Position numbers and translations under genes: made by a program. 64,000 nt of DNA. Source: Mycolicibacter sinensis. Its GTDB lineage: Bacteria; Actinomycetota; Actinomycetes; Mycobacteriales; Mycobacteriaceae. Below the pieces are notes generated by a model. That model was not told where the DNA came from, did not search any database, and was given only the letters and a program-made list of their open reading frames with translations. This document shows, piece after piece, positions 8,558-17,622 of this stretch; the stretch's first letter is position 1, and the number at the start of each line of letters is the position of its first letter. Location of the stretch: assembly GCF_001667375.1 (NCBI RefSeq), contig NZ_LZIN01000019.1:124001-188000 (forward strand), written 5' to 3'.

Positions 8558-9535
8558 ATGTATGCCGTGGAAATCGCCGCGACCGGCGGCCCGGAAGTCC
8601 TGAACCTGGTCGACCGACCGCAGCCCTCCCCCGCCGCCGGCGAGGTGTTGATCCGGGCGGAGGCGATCGGGGTCAACTACATCGACACCTATTTCCGCTC
8701 CGGGACGTACCCGGCCGAGCTGCCGTTCGTGATCGGCAGCGAAGCCGCGGGCACCGTGGTCGAAGCGGGCCCAGAGGTGACGACGCTGAGCCCGGGTGAC
8801 CGCGTGGTGACCGCTGCCGCCAACGGGGCCTATGCGCAATACTTCACGGCGCCAGCATCTTTGGTGGCGCCGATCCCCGCCGGGGTCGACTCGGACGTGG
8901 CGGCGGCCGTACTGCTCAAGGGCCTGACCGCGCACTACCTGATCACGTCGGTATATCCGGTGCAACGCGGCGACACCGTCTTGCTGCACGCCGGCGCCGG
9001 CGGAGTGGGCCTGATCTTGACCCAGTGGGCCACGGCGCGCGGCGCCCGGGTGATCACCACGGTCTCGACGCCGGAGAAGGCCGAGCTGTCCCGACGGGCC
9101 GGCGCTGCCGAGGTGCTCGACTATCCCGGCTCGGACGCCGCCGCGTTCGGCGCCCGCATCCGGGAGTTGACCGACGGCGCCGGCGCTGCCGCGGTATACG
9201 ACGGCGTAGGTGCGACGACATTCGACGCCAGCCTGGCCAGCCTCGCGGTCCGGGGCACGCTGGTGCTGTTCGGTGCGGCCAGCGGACCCGTCCCGCCGGT
9301 GGATCCGCAGCGGCTCAATGCTGCGGGGTCGGTGTATTTGACCCGGCCGAACCTGGCTCATTTCACCCGCTCGGCGCAGGAATTCTCTTGGCGCGCGGGA
9401 GAGTTGTTCGACGCGATCGCGGCAGGCTCGATCGAGGTGACGGTGAGTCGGCGATACCCACTGGCTGAGGCGGCCGACGCGCATCGGGATCTGCAGGCCC
9501 GCAAGACCACCGGTTCGATCGTCCTGGTGCCCTAG
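8558..9535 (+). CDS. qor: NADPH:quinone oxidoreductase, zinc-independent MDR family
   Basis: A medium-chain dehydrogenase/reductase of 325 residues related to quinone reductase Qor (Rv1454c position). The N-terminal GroES-like domain contains GVNYIDTYFRSGTYP and lacks the zinc ligands of alcohol dehydrogenases. The Rossmann part has HAGAGGVGLILTQWA near residue 150. It should reduce quinones with NADPH by one electron in the cytosol. The ATG at 8558 is 31 bases from the divergent ATP-grasp-like gene, so the two share a short promoter region. Its stop overlaps the stop of the convergent PPE gene by three bases. Confidence 0.9.
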   Translation: MYAVEIAATGGPEVLNLVDRPQPSPAAGEVLIRAEAIGVNYIDTYFRSGTYPAELPFVIGSEAAGTVVEAGPEVTTLSPGDRVVTAAANGAYAQYFTAPASLVAPIPAGVDSDVAAAVLLKGLTAHYLITSVYPVQRGDTVLLHAGAGGVGLILTQWATARGARVITTVSTPEKAELSRRAGAAEVLDYPGSDAAAFGARIRELTDGAGAAAVYDGVGATTFDASLASLAVRGTLVLFGAASGPVPPVDPQRLNAAGSVYLTRPNLAHFTRSAQEFSWRAGELFDAIAAGSIEVTVSRRYPLAEAADAHRDLQARKTTGSIVLVP

Positions 9536-10998
9536 CCGGCCTTCCAGCCTTCGGGCAGCAGTGGCAGCCGCGGGCTTTCGCCGAATTCTGCCCCGGCCAG
9601 CCGGGTCAGCCCGGCTGCATTGACGCCCGGCGTTACGCTCCCGCTGCTCCCCAGCGGCCCCGCCCCTTGATCCGAGGCGTCGGCGCCGACTTTGATCACC
9701 GCGTCACCGTGGTCGCGCTTGATCGCGCGCCGTCGGCGGCGTGCGCGTGCTCGTGCGGCGGCTTCGGCCGCGACGGTGGCGAGATCCGGCTCCGCTGCTT
9801 TTCTGCTGGCGCTCGCCGGGGCGCTCGCCCCCGCGCCGGTACCGACCCGCGGGGTGGCGCCGGGCCCGCCACCGACCAGATACGGGTAAGCGAATGCCTG
9901 GACAGCCGGGGGCGGTGTCGGGGCCGGTGGCGGGCTCGCCGGCGGGCCGGCCGGCGCCGCGGGCGAAGCCGTTGCCGGAGCGGCTGCGGCGGGGACCGCC
10001 GGGGCGCTGCTGACGACCGTCGGCAGGGCTGACGCCGACGGGACGGGCGCTGCCGCTGCGGCCACTGCCTCGGGAGGTGCGGGCAGGCTCGCCAAGCCGC
10101 CGAGCCCGCCGAGAGCGCCGACCGGGGCAGCCAACGCGCCGGTCGCGGCCGCCAGCAGTGGCGCCGACTGGCTCAGCGTTGCGGTGAACTGCGCCACGTG
10201 GGTCGGCCAGTCGAGCAGCGCCACGGCCAGCAGGTACTGCCACGCCGCCGCCGGGTCCTGCGTACCGGCGTATTGGAAGTTCGCCACCAGTTCCAGGGCG
10301 CGGGCGAGATACCACATTGGGTCGTTGGCGTTGGCGTAGTAGTCGTACACCTGCCCATTGATGGTTCCTGCCGTCGGATCCCAGTTGATACCGACGTTCT
10401 TGAGCAGTCGCACGATTTCCAGGTTCAGCGGGTTGTCGACCTTGGGATCGTGCACGCCCGGGCCATCGGTGATGGGCGGCGCGGCGCCGAGGCTTGGGGT
10501 CGAGGCCACCGCCGAACTTGCCACCCCCTCATAAGTGGCCATTGTCGTGGCGGCCTGCACCCACATCCGGACGTAGTCGGCTTCGTTGAGCGCGATCGGA
10601 ATGGTGTTGATGCCGAAGAAGTTCGTCGCGATCAGAACGCCGTGGGTGGCGTGGTTGGCCGCCAACTCCGGCAGCGTCGGCATCGCCGCCAGCGCGGCGC
10701 TATAGGCCGCCGCCGCCAGCTGGCATTGCGCTGCGGCCGTCGCACTGTCCGCGCCGGCGCGGCTCAGCCAGGCCAGGTACGGAGTGTGGGCAGCCAGATA
10801 CGCCTCCGCGCTCGGCCCCTGCCAAGCTCCGGCTTCCACCGATGCCACTACAGCGGTCAGCTCCTGGGACACCGCGGTGTACGCAGCGCTCAGCGACGAC
10901 CACGCCTCAGCCGCCGCCAGCAGCGGCCCGCCCCCGGGCCCAGCGCTCAACAGCGCTGAATGCACCTCCGGCGGCGACGCCATCCACACCCCTGGCAC
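9532..10998 (-). CDS. PPE family protein, PPW subfamily (downstream copy)
   Basis: A PPE protein of about 488 residues. The first 180 form the PPE domain ([54 protein letters not shown]). A proline/alanine-rich stretch and a basic segment ([15 protein letters not shown]) follow. The C-terminus ends LAGAEFGESPRLPLLPEGW, the PxxPxxW motif that defines the PPW group to which Mtb PPE3 belongs; the GFxGT motif is eroded to GSSGS. Such proteins are exported through ESX systems. Starts at GTG 10998, GTG 10989 or ATG 10981-10983 are possible. It lies 47 bases behind the paralogue at 11046 and is probably cotranscribed. Confidence 0.88.
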   Translation of the reverse strand: MPGVWMASPPEVHSALLSAGPGGGPLLAAAEAWSSLSAAYTAVSQELTAVVASVEAGAWQGPSAEAYLAAHTPYLAWLSRAGADSATAAAQCQLAAAAYSAALAAMPTLPELAANHATHGVLIATNFFGINTIPIALNEADYVRMWVQAATTMATYEGVASSAVASTPSLGAAPPITDGPGVHDPKVDNPLNLEIVRLLKNVGINWDPTAGTINGQVYDYYANANDPMWYLARALELVANFQYAGTQDPAAAWQYLLAVALLDWPTHVAQFTATLSQSAPLLAAATGALAAPVGALGGLGGLASLPAPPEAVAAAAAPVPSASALPTVVSSAPAVPAAAAPATASPAAPAGPPASPPPAPTPPPAVQAFAYPYLVGGGPGATPRVGTGAGASAPASASRKAAEPDLATVAAEAAARARARRRRRAIKRDHGDAVIKVGADASDQGAGPLGSSGSVTPGVNAAGLTRLAGAEFGESPRLPLLPEGWKAG

Positions 10999-11045
10999 GC
11001 CGAGTAACTTTAGTACAAGGAACTCTGATTTTCGGGTACCCGAAC

Positions 11046-12626
11046 TTAAATGTGTCGGTCGTCGCCCCAGCTGCCCGGCACCATCGGCTCCGTCGGCCCG
11101 TTGCCGAACACACCGGTCAGCCGGGTCATCCCTGCCGCAGCGAGCTGCCCTTCGGCCGCGCTGCCGGTGAAACCCAGCGGTCCGGCACCCCGGTCGGCGG
11201 CCAGCACCGGCTCCTCCTCGGGCAGCTCCCAGTCCGGGTCGACCCCCACCCCCATCGTCATGAACTGATCGGCGCGATCCTGCCTGGCGGCGCGCCGACG
11301 GCGCCGGGCCTGCGCCCGTTCGCGATTGGCCTCGCGCGCCGCCGCCGCGGCAGTGCTGTCGGGTTCGGGCGCCTTGCGTGCCGAACGCGCGGCGGCACCC
11401 ATCCCCGATCCCGTACCGATACCGGGTCCGCCGATCAGGTAGGGCGGGACGAACGACGCCCCGGCCGGCGGCGGTGGCCCGGCCGCTGCCGGCGCGGTGC
11501 CCCCGGCCGCGCTCGCCGGTGCCGGCCGCGCCGGGGCCGATGCGCTGACCGATCCGGAAACCGCCGGCGCGGGCGGGACACTGCCCACCGCCGGCGACGC
11601 CTGCCCAGCCGTGTCGGCCGGCAGCGCAGACATCATCGGCGGCGCCGGCGGCAGGACCGCCAGGCCGGCCAGCCCGGCGAAGCCGCCCACGGCGCCAACG
11701 GGGGCGACCATCACGCCGACCGCGACGGCGAGCACCTGGGGCGTTTGCCCCAGCGAGGTGGCGATCTCGGCGATGTGGGTCGGCCAATCGAACTCGGCCA
11801 GCTGGACCAGATATTGAAAGGCCAGTCCCGGATTGTGTTGGAGATACACGCCGAACTGTTGGAAGTCCTCGAACAACTCCAGCGACCGGACCAGCCAGAA
11901 CATCGGCTGGCTGGGATCGGTGTACTGGTCGTACGGAATGCCGTTCATCATGGCGTGGGCGGGGTCCCAGTTGATCTGTCCATTGCTGGCGGTGTTCAGC
12001 ATCTTGGCTATGAGCTGATCCAGCGGATTGTCGACGGTGGGGTCGGTGACATCGCGGTCGTCCTGCGGCGTTGCGGCATCGGTTTTCGCGATCTGTGGCG
12101 CCGGCAGGACATCGGGCACCGTGGCCACTGCCGCGCCACTGACTGCTTCATACGTCGCCATCGTCGTAGCCGCCTGCACCCACATCCGCGCATAGTCGGC
12201 CTCATTGACGGCGATCGGAATGGTGTTGATCCCAAAGAAATTCGTCGCCACCAGCACACCATGCACCGCGTGATTGGCCGCCAGCTCCGCCAACGTCGGC
12301 ATCGCGGCCAACGCCGTCGTATACGCGGCGGCCGCCGTCTCAGACTGCGCCGCCGCCGCAGCACCGTCCGCACCGGCTTGGTTCAGCCACGCCAGATACG
12401 GAGCGTGCGCGGCCACATACGACTGTGCGCTCGGCCCCTGCCACGTCCCGGCCTGCACGGCCCCCAGTACCGCCATGAGCTCGTCGGCGACCGCTGCGTA
12501 CTCCGCGCTCAGCGCCGACCACGCCGCTGCGGAGGCCAGCAGGGGACCCGGTCCCGCGCCGGCACTCAACAGCGCCGAGTGCACCTCCGGAGGAGATGCC
12601 ATCCATACCGGCGACGCGGCGGTCAC
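11046..12626 (-). CDS. PPE family protein, PPW subfamily (promoter-proximal copy)
   Basis: The upstream member of the tandem pair, 526 residues from GTG 12626. The PPE domain ([55 protein letters not shown]) is very close to that of the downstream copy. The middle is Ala/Pro/Gly-rich, a basic run [14 protein letters not shown] follows, and the C-terminal GPLGFTGS and PMVPGSW match GFxGT and PxxPxxW. Overall layout, including the basic run, mirrors Mtb PPE3 (Rv0280). No PE partner gene is present. A Zur-like box lies 22 bases before the start, matching the zinc control known for PPE3. Confidence 0.9.
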   Translation of the reverse strand: MTAASPVWMASPPEVHSALLSAGAGPGPLLASAAAWSALSAEYAAVADELMAVLGAVQAGTWQGPSAQSYVAAHAPYLAWLNQAGADGAAAAAQSETAAAAYTTALAAMPTLAELAANHAVHGVLVATNFFGINTIPIAVNEADYARMWVQAATTMATYEAVSGAAVATVPDVLPAPQIAKTDAATPQDDRDVTDPTVDNPLDQLIAKMLNTASNGQINWDPAHAMMNGIPYDQYTDPSQPMFWLVRSLELFEDFQQFGVYLQHNPGLAFQYLVQLAEFDWPTHIAEIATSLGQTPQVLAVAVGVMVAPVGAVGGFAGLAGLAVLPPAPPMMSALPADTAGQASPAVGSVPPAPAVSGSVSASAPARPAPASAAGGTAPAAAGPPPPAGASFVPPYLIGGPGIGTGSGMGAAARSARKAPEPDSTAAAAAREANRERAQARRRRRAARQDRADQFMTMGVGVDPDWELPEEEPVLAADRGAGPLGFTGSAAEGQLAAAGMTRLTGVFGNGPTEPMVPGSWGDDRHI

Positions 12627-12648
12627 CGCCGGGCGCCCGCCAGCTTGT

Positions 12649-12663
12649 TGAATATGATTGTCA
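12649..12663. promoter_or_regulatory. Putative Zur (FurB) box
   Basis: TGAATATGATTGTCA (minus strand TGACAATCATATTCA) matches the mycobacterial Zur core TGAAAATGATTTTCA at 13 of 15 positions and is nearly palindromic. It sits 22 bases upstream of the first PPE gene and 110 bases upstream of the divergent Nudix gene. In M. tuberculosis Zur represses PPE3 and the ESX-3 cluster under zinc sufficiency, so zinc-regulated expression of the PPE pair is the simplest reading. Confidence 0.6.
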
Positions 12664-12773
12664 TTATCGTCGATTGAATAACCGTCGCGGCCACCGGCGC
12701 AAGATGTTCCAACCTCGCGTTACCTGGACTAATGCTGTGAGCCTGAACCGAGCTTCCTGGCACGATCGGTCAC

Positions 12774-13247
12774 ATGCCGATTCCGCAGTTCGACCTCCGG
12801 GCCGCCATCGGCCACGCCCCGCTCTGGCTGATCGGCGTGACGGCAGTAGTGATCCGCGACGATGAGGTGCTGCTCATCGAGCGGGCAGATAACGGCATCT
12901 GGGCGCCGGTCACCGGGATCGTCGACCCCGGTGAGGAGCCGGCCGACGCCGCGGTCCGCGAAGTCGCCGAGGAGACCGGTGTCACCGCGGTGCCGGAACG
13001 CCTGGTCTGGGTGCACGCCACCGCGCCGGTGACTCACGCCAACGGGGATCCCGCCCAGTACCTCGACCACGTCTTCGCCATGCGCTGGGTGGCCGGCGAG
13101 CCCTACCCGGCCGACGATGAAAGCACCGATGCGCGGTGGTACGCGCTGGCGGCGCTACCGGAGATGCCGGAACGGATGCGGCAACGCATCGCGGCGGTGC
13201 TCAACGTGCACGGCGAGACACGCTTCGAATGGGACGGTGGGTCTTAG
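12774..13247 (+). CDS. Nudix hydrolase
   Basis: A 157-residue pyrophosphohydrolase of the Nudix superfamily. Residues 48-70 form the complete Nudix box (GX5EX7[17 protein letters not shown], then REVAEETGV), which binds the divalent metal and cleaves nucleoside-diphosphate-X compounds. The N-terminal 20 residues ([20 protein letters not shown]) are typical of a group of actinobacterial Nudix proteins of unknown substrate. It shares its upstream region with the PPE pair and overlaps the ctaB stop tail to tail by four bases. The substrate cannot be inferred. Confidence 0.9.
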   Translation: MPIPQFDLRAAIGHAPLWLIGVTAVVIRDDEVLLIERADNGIWAPVTGIVDPGEEPADAAVREVAEETGVTAVPERLVWVHATAPVTHANGDPAQYLDHVFAMRWVAGEPYPADDESTDARWYALAALPEMPERMRQRIAAVLNVHGETRFEWDGGS

Positions 13248-14167
13248 AACAGCGTGGGCAAGCCGATGGCCGAGTCCACCGCCAGTGCGCAGAACACCAC
13301 CGCGAGGTAGTTATTCGACTGCAGGAACAGCCGCAGCGGCTTGACCGGCTCCCCGCGGCGCACCCCGGCATAGAGCTGGTGGGCCATGGCCAGGAACCAG
13401 ACCCCGGCCAGGAACGCCACTGCGGCGTACAGCCAGCCGGCGGCGGGCACCAGCGCCAGTGTGGCGGCCACCGTCGCCCAGGTGTAGACCACGATGCGGT
13501 GCGTGACGACGCGCTCGGTGGCGACCACCGGCAGCATCGGCACCCCGGCCGCGGCGTAGTCGTCCTTGTAGCGCATCGCCAGCGCCCAGGTGTGCGGCGG
13601 AGTCCAGAAGAAGATCACCAAGAACATCACCAGCGCCGGCCAGCCGATGGTGCCGGTCACCGCCGACCAGCCAATCACCACCGGCATGCAACCGGCCGCC
13701 CCGCCCCAGACCACGTTCTGCGAGGTGTGCCGTTTGAGCAGCATCGAATAGACCAGCACGTAGAAGGCGATGGTGGCCACCGCCAGCAGGCCCGAGACCA
13801 GGTAGGTGGTGCGCCAGAGCCAGACGAAGGAGACGGCGCCGAGCACCAGACCGAACACCAGCGCGTTGCGCGTCGGGACGGCATCGCGGGCCAGCGGCCG
13901 GCGAGCGGTGCGCTTCATCACCTTGTCGATGTCGGCGTCGACCACGCAGTTCAGGGCGTGCGCGCCCGCGGCGGCCAGCATCCCGCCGATCAGCGTGTTG
14001 AAGATCAGCAGCGGATTCACCGTGCCGCGGTCGGCCAACAGCATCGCCGGAATGGTCGTCACCAGCAGCAACTCGATGATCCGTGGCTTGGTCAACGACA
14101 GGTACGCCAGGAAGGTGGAACGTATTGCGCGTATTCGGCGCGGCGCGGCGCGCTCGCGAATACTCAC
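13244..14167 (-). CDS. ctaB: Protoheme IX farnesyltransferase (heme O synthase) CtaB
   Basis: CtaB adds a farnesyl group to protoheme IX, giving heme O, the substrate of CtaA. The 307-residue protein has seven to nine membrane segments and both allylic-diphosphate motifs: [15 protein letters not shown] and [17 protein letters not shown] chose the GTG at 14167 because a strong GAGGAG (14175-14180, minus strand) stands seven bases before it and the length equals that of the M. tuberculosis protein; the reading frame stays open further upstream. The gene is divergent from tkt over a 203-base gap. Confidence 0.95.
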   Translation of the reverse strand: MSIRERAAPRRIRAIRSTFLAYLSLTKPRIIELLLVTTIPAMLLADRGTVNPLLIFNTLIGGMLAAAGAHALNCVVDADIDKVMKRTARRPLARDAVPTRNALVFGLVLGAVSFVWLWRTTYLVSGLLAVATIAFYVLVYSMLLKRHTSQNVVWGGAAGCMPVVIGWSAVTGTIGWPALVMFLVIFFWTPPHTWALAMRYKDDYAAAGVPMLPVVATERVVTHRIVVYTWATVAATLALVPAAGWLYAAVAFLAGVWFLAMAHQLYAGVRRGEPVKPLRLFLQSNNYLAVVFCALAVDSAIGLPTLF

Positions 14168-14202
14168 GTGATGACTCCTCAGATGGCAGCAGCGACGCCA
14201 GC

Positions 14203-14225
14203 GTCTACTACGGACGATGGTAGAC
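14203..14225. promoter_or_regulatory. Inverted repeat between ctaB and tkt
   Basis: GTCTAC-N11-GTAGAC is a perfect inverted repeat 36 bases upstream of the ctaB start. The left arm runs into CTACTAC, the same half-site sequence seen in the ctaA palindrome. It could be an operator for ctaB; no regulator is identified. Confidence 0.35.
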
Positions 14226-14370
14226 CGCGCAGCCGGGTCGACCGAATCGCAGGGTCGATTCATGGGTAATACACACGCCGACCGGACCTGCAACACTACC
14301 CGGCCCCCCACTAGGGTGAGAACCAACCAGGCTTGCCTAAACACATCCCGAAGATGAGGACTTCACGTTC

Positions 14371-16461
14371 GTGACCACTGCTGCAGAGATCTCCGCCCTC
14401 ACCCAAGCCCACCACCCCGACGACTGGGCCGAGATCGACTCGGTCGCCGTCGACACCGCCCGGGTGCTGGCCGCCGATGCGGTGCAGAAGGTCGGTAACG
14501 GCCACCCCGGCACCGCGATGAGCCTGGCGCCGCTGGCGTACACGCTGTTCCAGCGGGTGATGCGCCACGACCCCTCCGACACGCACTGGCTGGGCCGCGA
14601 CCGGTTCATCCTGTCCTGCGGGCATTCGAGTCTGACGCTCTACATCCAGCTCTACCTGGGCGGTTTCGGGCTGGAGCTGTCCGACATCGAGTCGCTGCGG
14701 ACCTGGGGTTCCAAGACGCCGGGGCACCCGGAGTTCCGCCACACCAAGGGGGTGGAGATCACCACCGGTCCGCTGGGGCAGGGTCTGGCCTCCGCGGTTG
14801 GGATGGCGATGGCCGCCCGCTACGAGCGCGGGCTGTTCGACCCCGACACCGCCCCCGGCCAGAGCCCGTTCGATCACTACATCTACGTGATCGCCTCGGA
14901 CGGCGACATCGAAGAGGGCGTCACCAGTGAGGCGTCGTCGCTGGCCGCGGTCCAGCAGCTGGGCAACCTGATCGTGTTCTACGACCACAACAAGATCTCC
15001 ATCGAAGACGACACCAACATCGCGCTGTGCGAGGACACCGCGGCCCGCTATGAGGCCTACGGCTGGCACGTGCAGCGAGTCGAGGGCGGCGAGAACGTGA
15101 CCGGCATCGAGGAGGCCATCGCCAAGGCAAAGGCCGTCACCGACAGGCCCTCGTTCATCGAGCTGCGCACGATCATCGGTTATCCGGCGCCGAACCTGAT
15201 GAACACCGGCAAGGCGCACGGCGCGGCACTCGGCGACGACGAGGTGGCCGCCACCAAGTCCGCGCTCGGATTCGACCCGGACAAATCCTTCGACGTTCGC
15301 GAGGACGTGATCACCCACACCCGCGGGCTGGTGGGCCGCGGCAAGGCGGCGCGGGACGAGTGGCAGGCCCAGTTCGAGTCATGGGCCGCCCGGGAGCCGG
15401 AGCGCAAGGCACTGCTGGACCGGTTGACCGCTGGTGAGCTGCCGGACGGTTGGGACGCCGACCTGCCGTACTGGGAGCCCGGCTCCAAGGAGATCGCGAC
15501 CCGCGCCGCGTCCGGCAAGGTGCTCAATGCGGTGGGGCCGAAGCTTCCCGAATTGTGGGGCGGCTCAGCCGATCTGGCCGGCAGCAACAACACCACGATG
15601 GACAATGTCAAGTCGTTCGGCCCGGCGTCGATCTCCACCAAGGACTACACCGCCGACCCGTACGGGCGCACCCTGCACTTCGGGGTCCGCGAGCACGCGA
15701 TGGGCGCGATCCTGTCGGGCATCGTGCTGCATGGCCCGACCCGCGCCTACGGCGGCACCTTCCTGCAGTTCTCCGACTACATGCGGCCGGCGGTGCGGCT
15801 GGCCGCGTTGATGGACATCGACACCATCTATGTGTGGACCCACGATTCGATCGGCCTGGGCGAAGACGGCCCCACCCACCAGCCGATCGAGCACTTGGCG
15901 GCGCTGCGTGCCATCCCCCAGCTGTCGGTGGTGCGTCCGGCCGACGCCAATGAGACCGCTTACGCCTGGCGCACCGTGCTGGCCCGCGGCGCCGACAGCG
16001 GACCGGTCGGGCTGATCCTGACGCGTCAGGGCCTGCCGATCCTGGAGGGCACCGACCCCGAGGGGGTCGCGCGCGGCGGTTATGTACTCGGCGATCCCGG
16101 CACCGAGCGGCCCGACGTGCTGCTGATCGCCACCGGGTCGGAGGTACAGCTCGCCGTGGCAGCGCAGAAGCTGTTGGCGGACAAGGGCATCACTGCCCGC
16201 GTGGTGTCGATGACCTGTCTGGAATGGTTCGAGTCGCAGCCGGTCGAGTATCGCGACACGGTACTGCCGCCCGCGGTGTCGGCGCGGGTCGCGGTGGAAG
16301 CCGGTGTCGCGCAGTGCTGGCATAAACTGGTAGGTGACACCGGGGAAATCGTCTCGATCGAGCACTACGGCGAGTCCGCCGACTACAAGACGCTGTTCCG
16401 TGAATTCGGTTTCACTCCGGAGGCCGTCGTCGCCGCCGCCGAACGAACCCTGGAGCGATGA
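14371..16461 (+). CDS. tkt: Transketolase
   Basis: Thiamine-diphosphate enzyme of the non-oxidative pentose phosphate pathway, transferring two-carbon units between sugar phosphates. At 696 residues it is full length. Visible are NGHPGTAMSLAPLAY, CGHSSLTLYIQLYL, the ThDP/metal motif SDGDIEEGVTSEASS ending in DHNKISIE, and the catalytic GEDGPTHQPIEHLAALR region. The GTG at 14371 is the first plausible start; only a weak GAGG precedes it. It heads the operon tkt-tal-zwf-opcA-pgl, with a 44-base gap to tal. Confidence 0.97.
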   Translation: MTTAAEISALTQAHHPDDWAEIDSVAVDTARVLAADAVQKVGNGHPGTAMSLAPLAYTLFQRVMRHDPSDTHWLGRDRFILSCGHSSLTLYIQLYLGGFGLELSDIESLRTWGSKTPGHPEFRHTKGVEITTGPLGQGLASAVGMAMAARYERGLFDPDTAPGQSPFDHYIYVIASDGDIEEGVTSEASSLAAVQQLGNLIVFYDHNKISIEDDTNIALCEDTAARYEAYGWHVQRVEGGENVTGIEEAIAKAKAVTDRPSFIELRTIIGYPAPNLMNTGKAHGAALGDDEVAATKSALGFDPDKSFDVREDVITHTRGLVGRGKAARDEWQAQFESWAAREPERKALLDRLTAGELPDGWDADLPYWEPGSKEIATRAASGKVLNAVGPKLPELWGGSADLAGSNNTTMDNVKSFGPASISTKDYTADPYGRTLHFGVREHAMGAILSGIVLHGPTRAYGGTFLQFSDYMRPAVRLAALMDIDTIYVWTHDSIGLGEDGPTHQPIEHLAALRAIPQLSVVRPADANETAYAWRTVLARGADSGPVGLILTRQGLPILEGTDPEGVARGGYVLGDPGTERPDVLLIATGSEVQLAVAAQKLLADKGITARVVSMTCLEWFESQPVEYRDTVLPPAVSARVAVEAGVAQCWHKLVGDTGEIVSIEHYGESADYKTLFREFGFTPEAVVAAAERTLER

Positions 16462-16505
16462 AGCAAACCGTGGCCGCATGACGGCCGATTGAGAAGGAGC
16501 GCAAT

Positions 16506-17618
16506 ATGACTCAGAACGAAAGGCTTGCCGCTCTGAGCGCCGCCGGCGTATCGGTGTGGCTCGACGATCTGTCCCGCGACCGGCTGACGTCGGGCAACCT
16601 GGCCGAGCTGGTCGCCACCCGCAGTGTCGTCGGGGTGACCACCAACCCGACCATCTTCCAGAAGGCCCTGGAGAAGGGCCACGCCTACGACAAGCAGCTG
16701 GCCGAACTGGCCGCGCGCGGCGCCGACGTCGACGCGGTGATCCGCACTGTCACCACCGACGACGTACGCAACGCGTGTGACGTGTTGACGAGGGCGTGGG
16801 AGACCTCCGACGGCGTCGACGGCCGGGTGTCGATCGAAGTCGACCCCCGCCTGGCCCATGACACCGACAAGACCGTCGCCCAGGCCGTCGAGCTGTGGAA
16901 GATCGTCGACCGGCCGAACCTGTTCATCAAGATCCCGGCCACCAAGGCCGGACTGCCGGCCATCACCGCGGTGCTGGCCGAAGGCATCTCGGTCAACGTC
17001 ACGCTGATCTTCTCCGTCGAGCGGCACCGAGAGGTGATGGACGCCTACCTGGCCGGCTTGGAAGCGGCCAAGGCCGCCGGGCACGATCTGGCCAAGATCC
17101 ATTCGGTGGCGTCGTTCTTCGTCTCCCGGGTGGACACCGAGGTGGACAGCCGGCTCGAGAAGATCGGTTCGGCGGACGCCCTGGCGCTGCGCGGAAAGGC
17201 CGGCGTGGCCAACGCCCGACTGGCCTACGCCGCCTACGAGGAGGTCTTCGCCGGTGAGCGCTTCGCGGCGTTGGCGGCGCACGGCGCCCGGGTGCAGCGC
17301 CCGCTGTGGGCCTCGACCGGGGTCAAGAACCCGGACTACCCGGACACCCTGTACGTCACCGAGTTGGTGGCCCCGCACACCGTCAACACCATGCCGGAGG
17401 CGACGATAGAGGCGGTGGCCGACCACGGTGATGTCACCGGCAACACCATCGCCGGTACCGCTTCATCGGCCCAGCAGGTCTTCGACCAACTCTCGGCGGT
17501 GGGCATCGATCTGACCGACGTGTTCTTGGTGCTGGAGAACGAGGGCGTGGACAAGTTCGAGGCCTCCTGGGGAGAACTGCTGGACGCCACCGCGTCGCAG
17601 CTCGACGCCGCCAAGTGA
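16506..17618 (+). CDS. tal: Transaldolase
   Basis: Transfers dihydroxyacetone units in the pentose phosphate pathway through a Schiff base. The 370-residue length is that of the long actinobacterial transaldolases. [12 protein letters not shown] carries the Schiff-base lysine K142, and [13 protein letters not shown] marks the family N-terminus. The ATG has AAGGAG seven bases upstream. The zwf gene starts four bases after its stop, so the two are cotranscribed. Confidence 0.96.
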   Translation: MTQNERLAALSAAGVSVWLDDLSRDRLTSGNLAELVATRSVVGVTTNPTIFQKALEKGHAYDKQLAELAARGADVDAVIRTVTTDDVRNACDVLTRAWETSDGVDGRVSIEVDPRLAHDTDKTVAQAVELWKIVDRPNLFIKIPATKAGLPAITAVLAEGISVNVTLIFSVERHREVMDAYLAGLEAAKAAGHDLAKIHSVASFFVSRVDTEVDSRLEKIGSADALALRGKAGVANARLAYAAYEEVFAGERFAALAAHGARVQRPLWASTGVKNPDYPDTLYVTELVAPHTVNTMPEATIEAVADHGDVTGNTIAGTASSAQQVFDQLSAVGIDLTDVFLVLENEGVDKFEASWGELLDATASQLDAAK

Positions 17619-17622
17619 CCTG

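Noticed and set aside
11047-11787. N-terminal extension of the downstream PPE gene into the upstream PPE gene
   Set aside because: The long frame reads the upstream PPE gene out of phase; PPE proteins begin close to the [11 protein letters not shown] block, so the start was set at 10998.
12627-12773. A PE gene partnering the PPE pair
   Set aside because: The 147-base gap is too short and has no PE-like frame; PPE3-type genes are often without a PE partner.
14324-14342. IdeR (iron box)-like sequence before tkt
   Set aside because: AACCAGGCTTGCCTAAA has only one good half-site; the match to the 19-base consensus is near 10 of 19, too weak to list.
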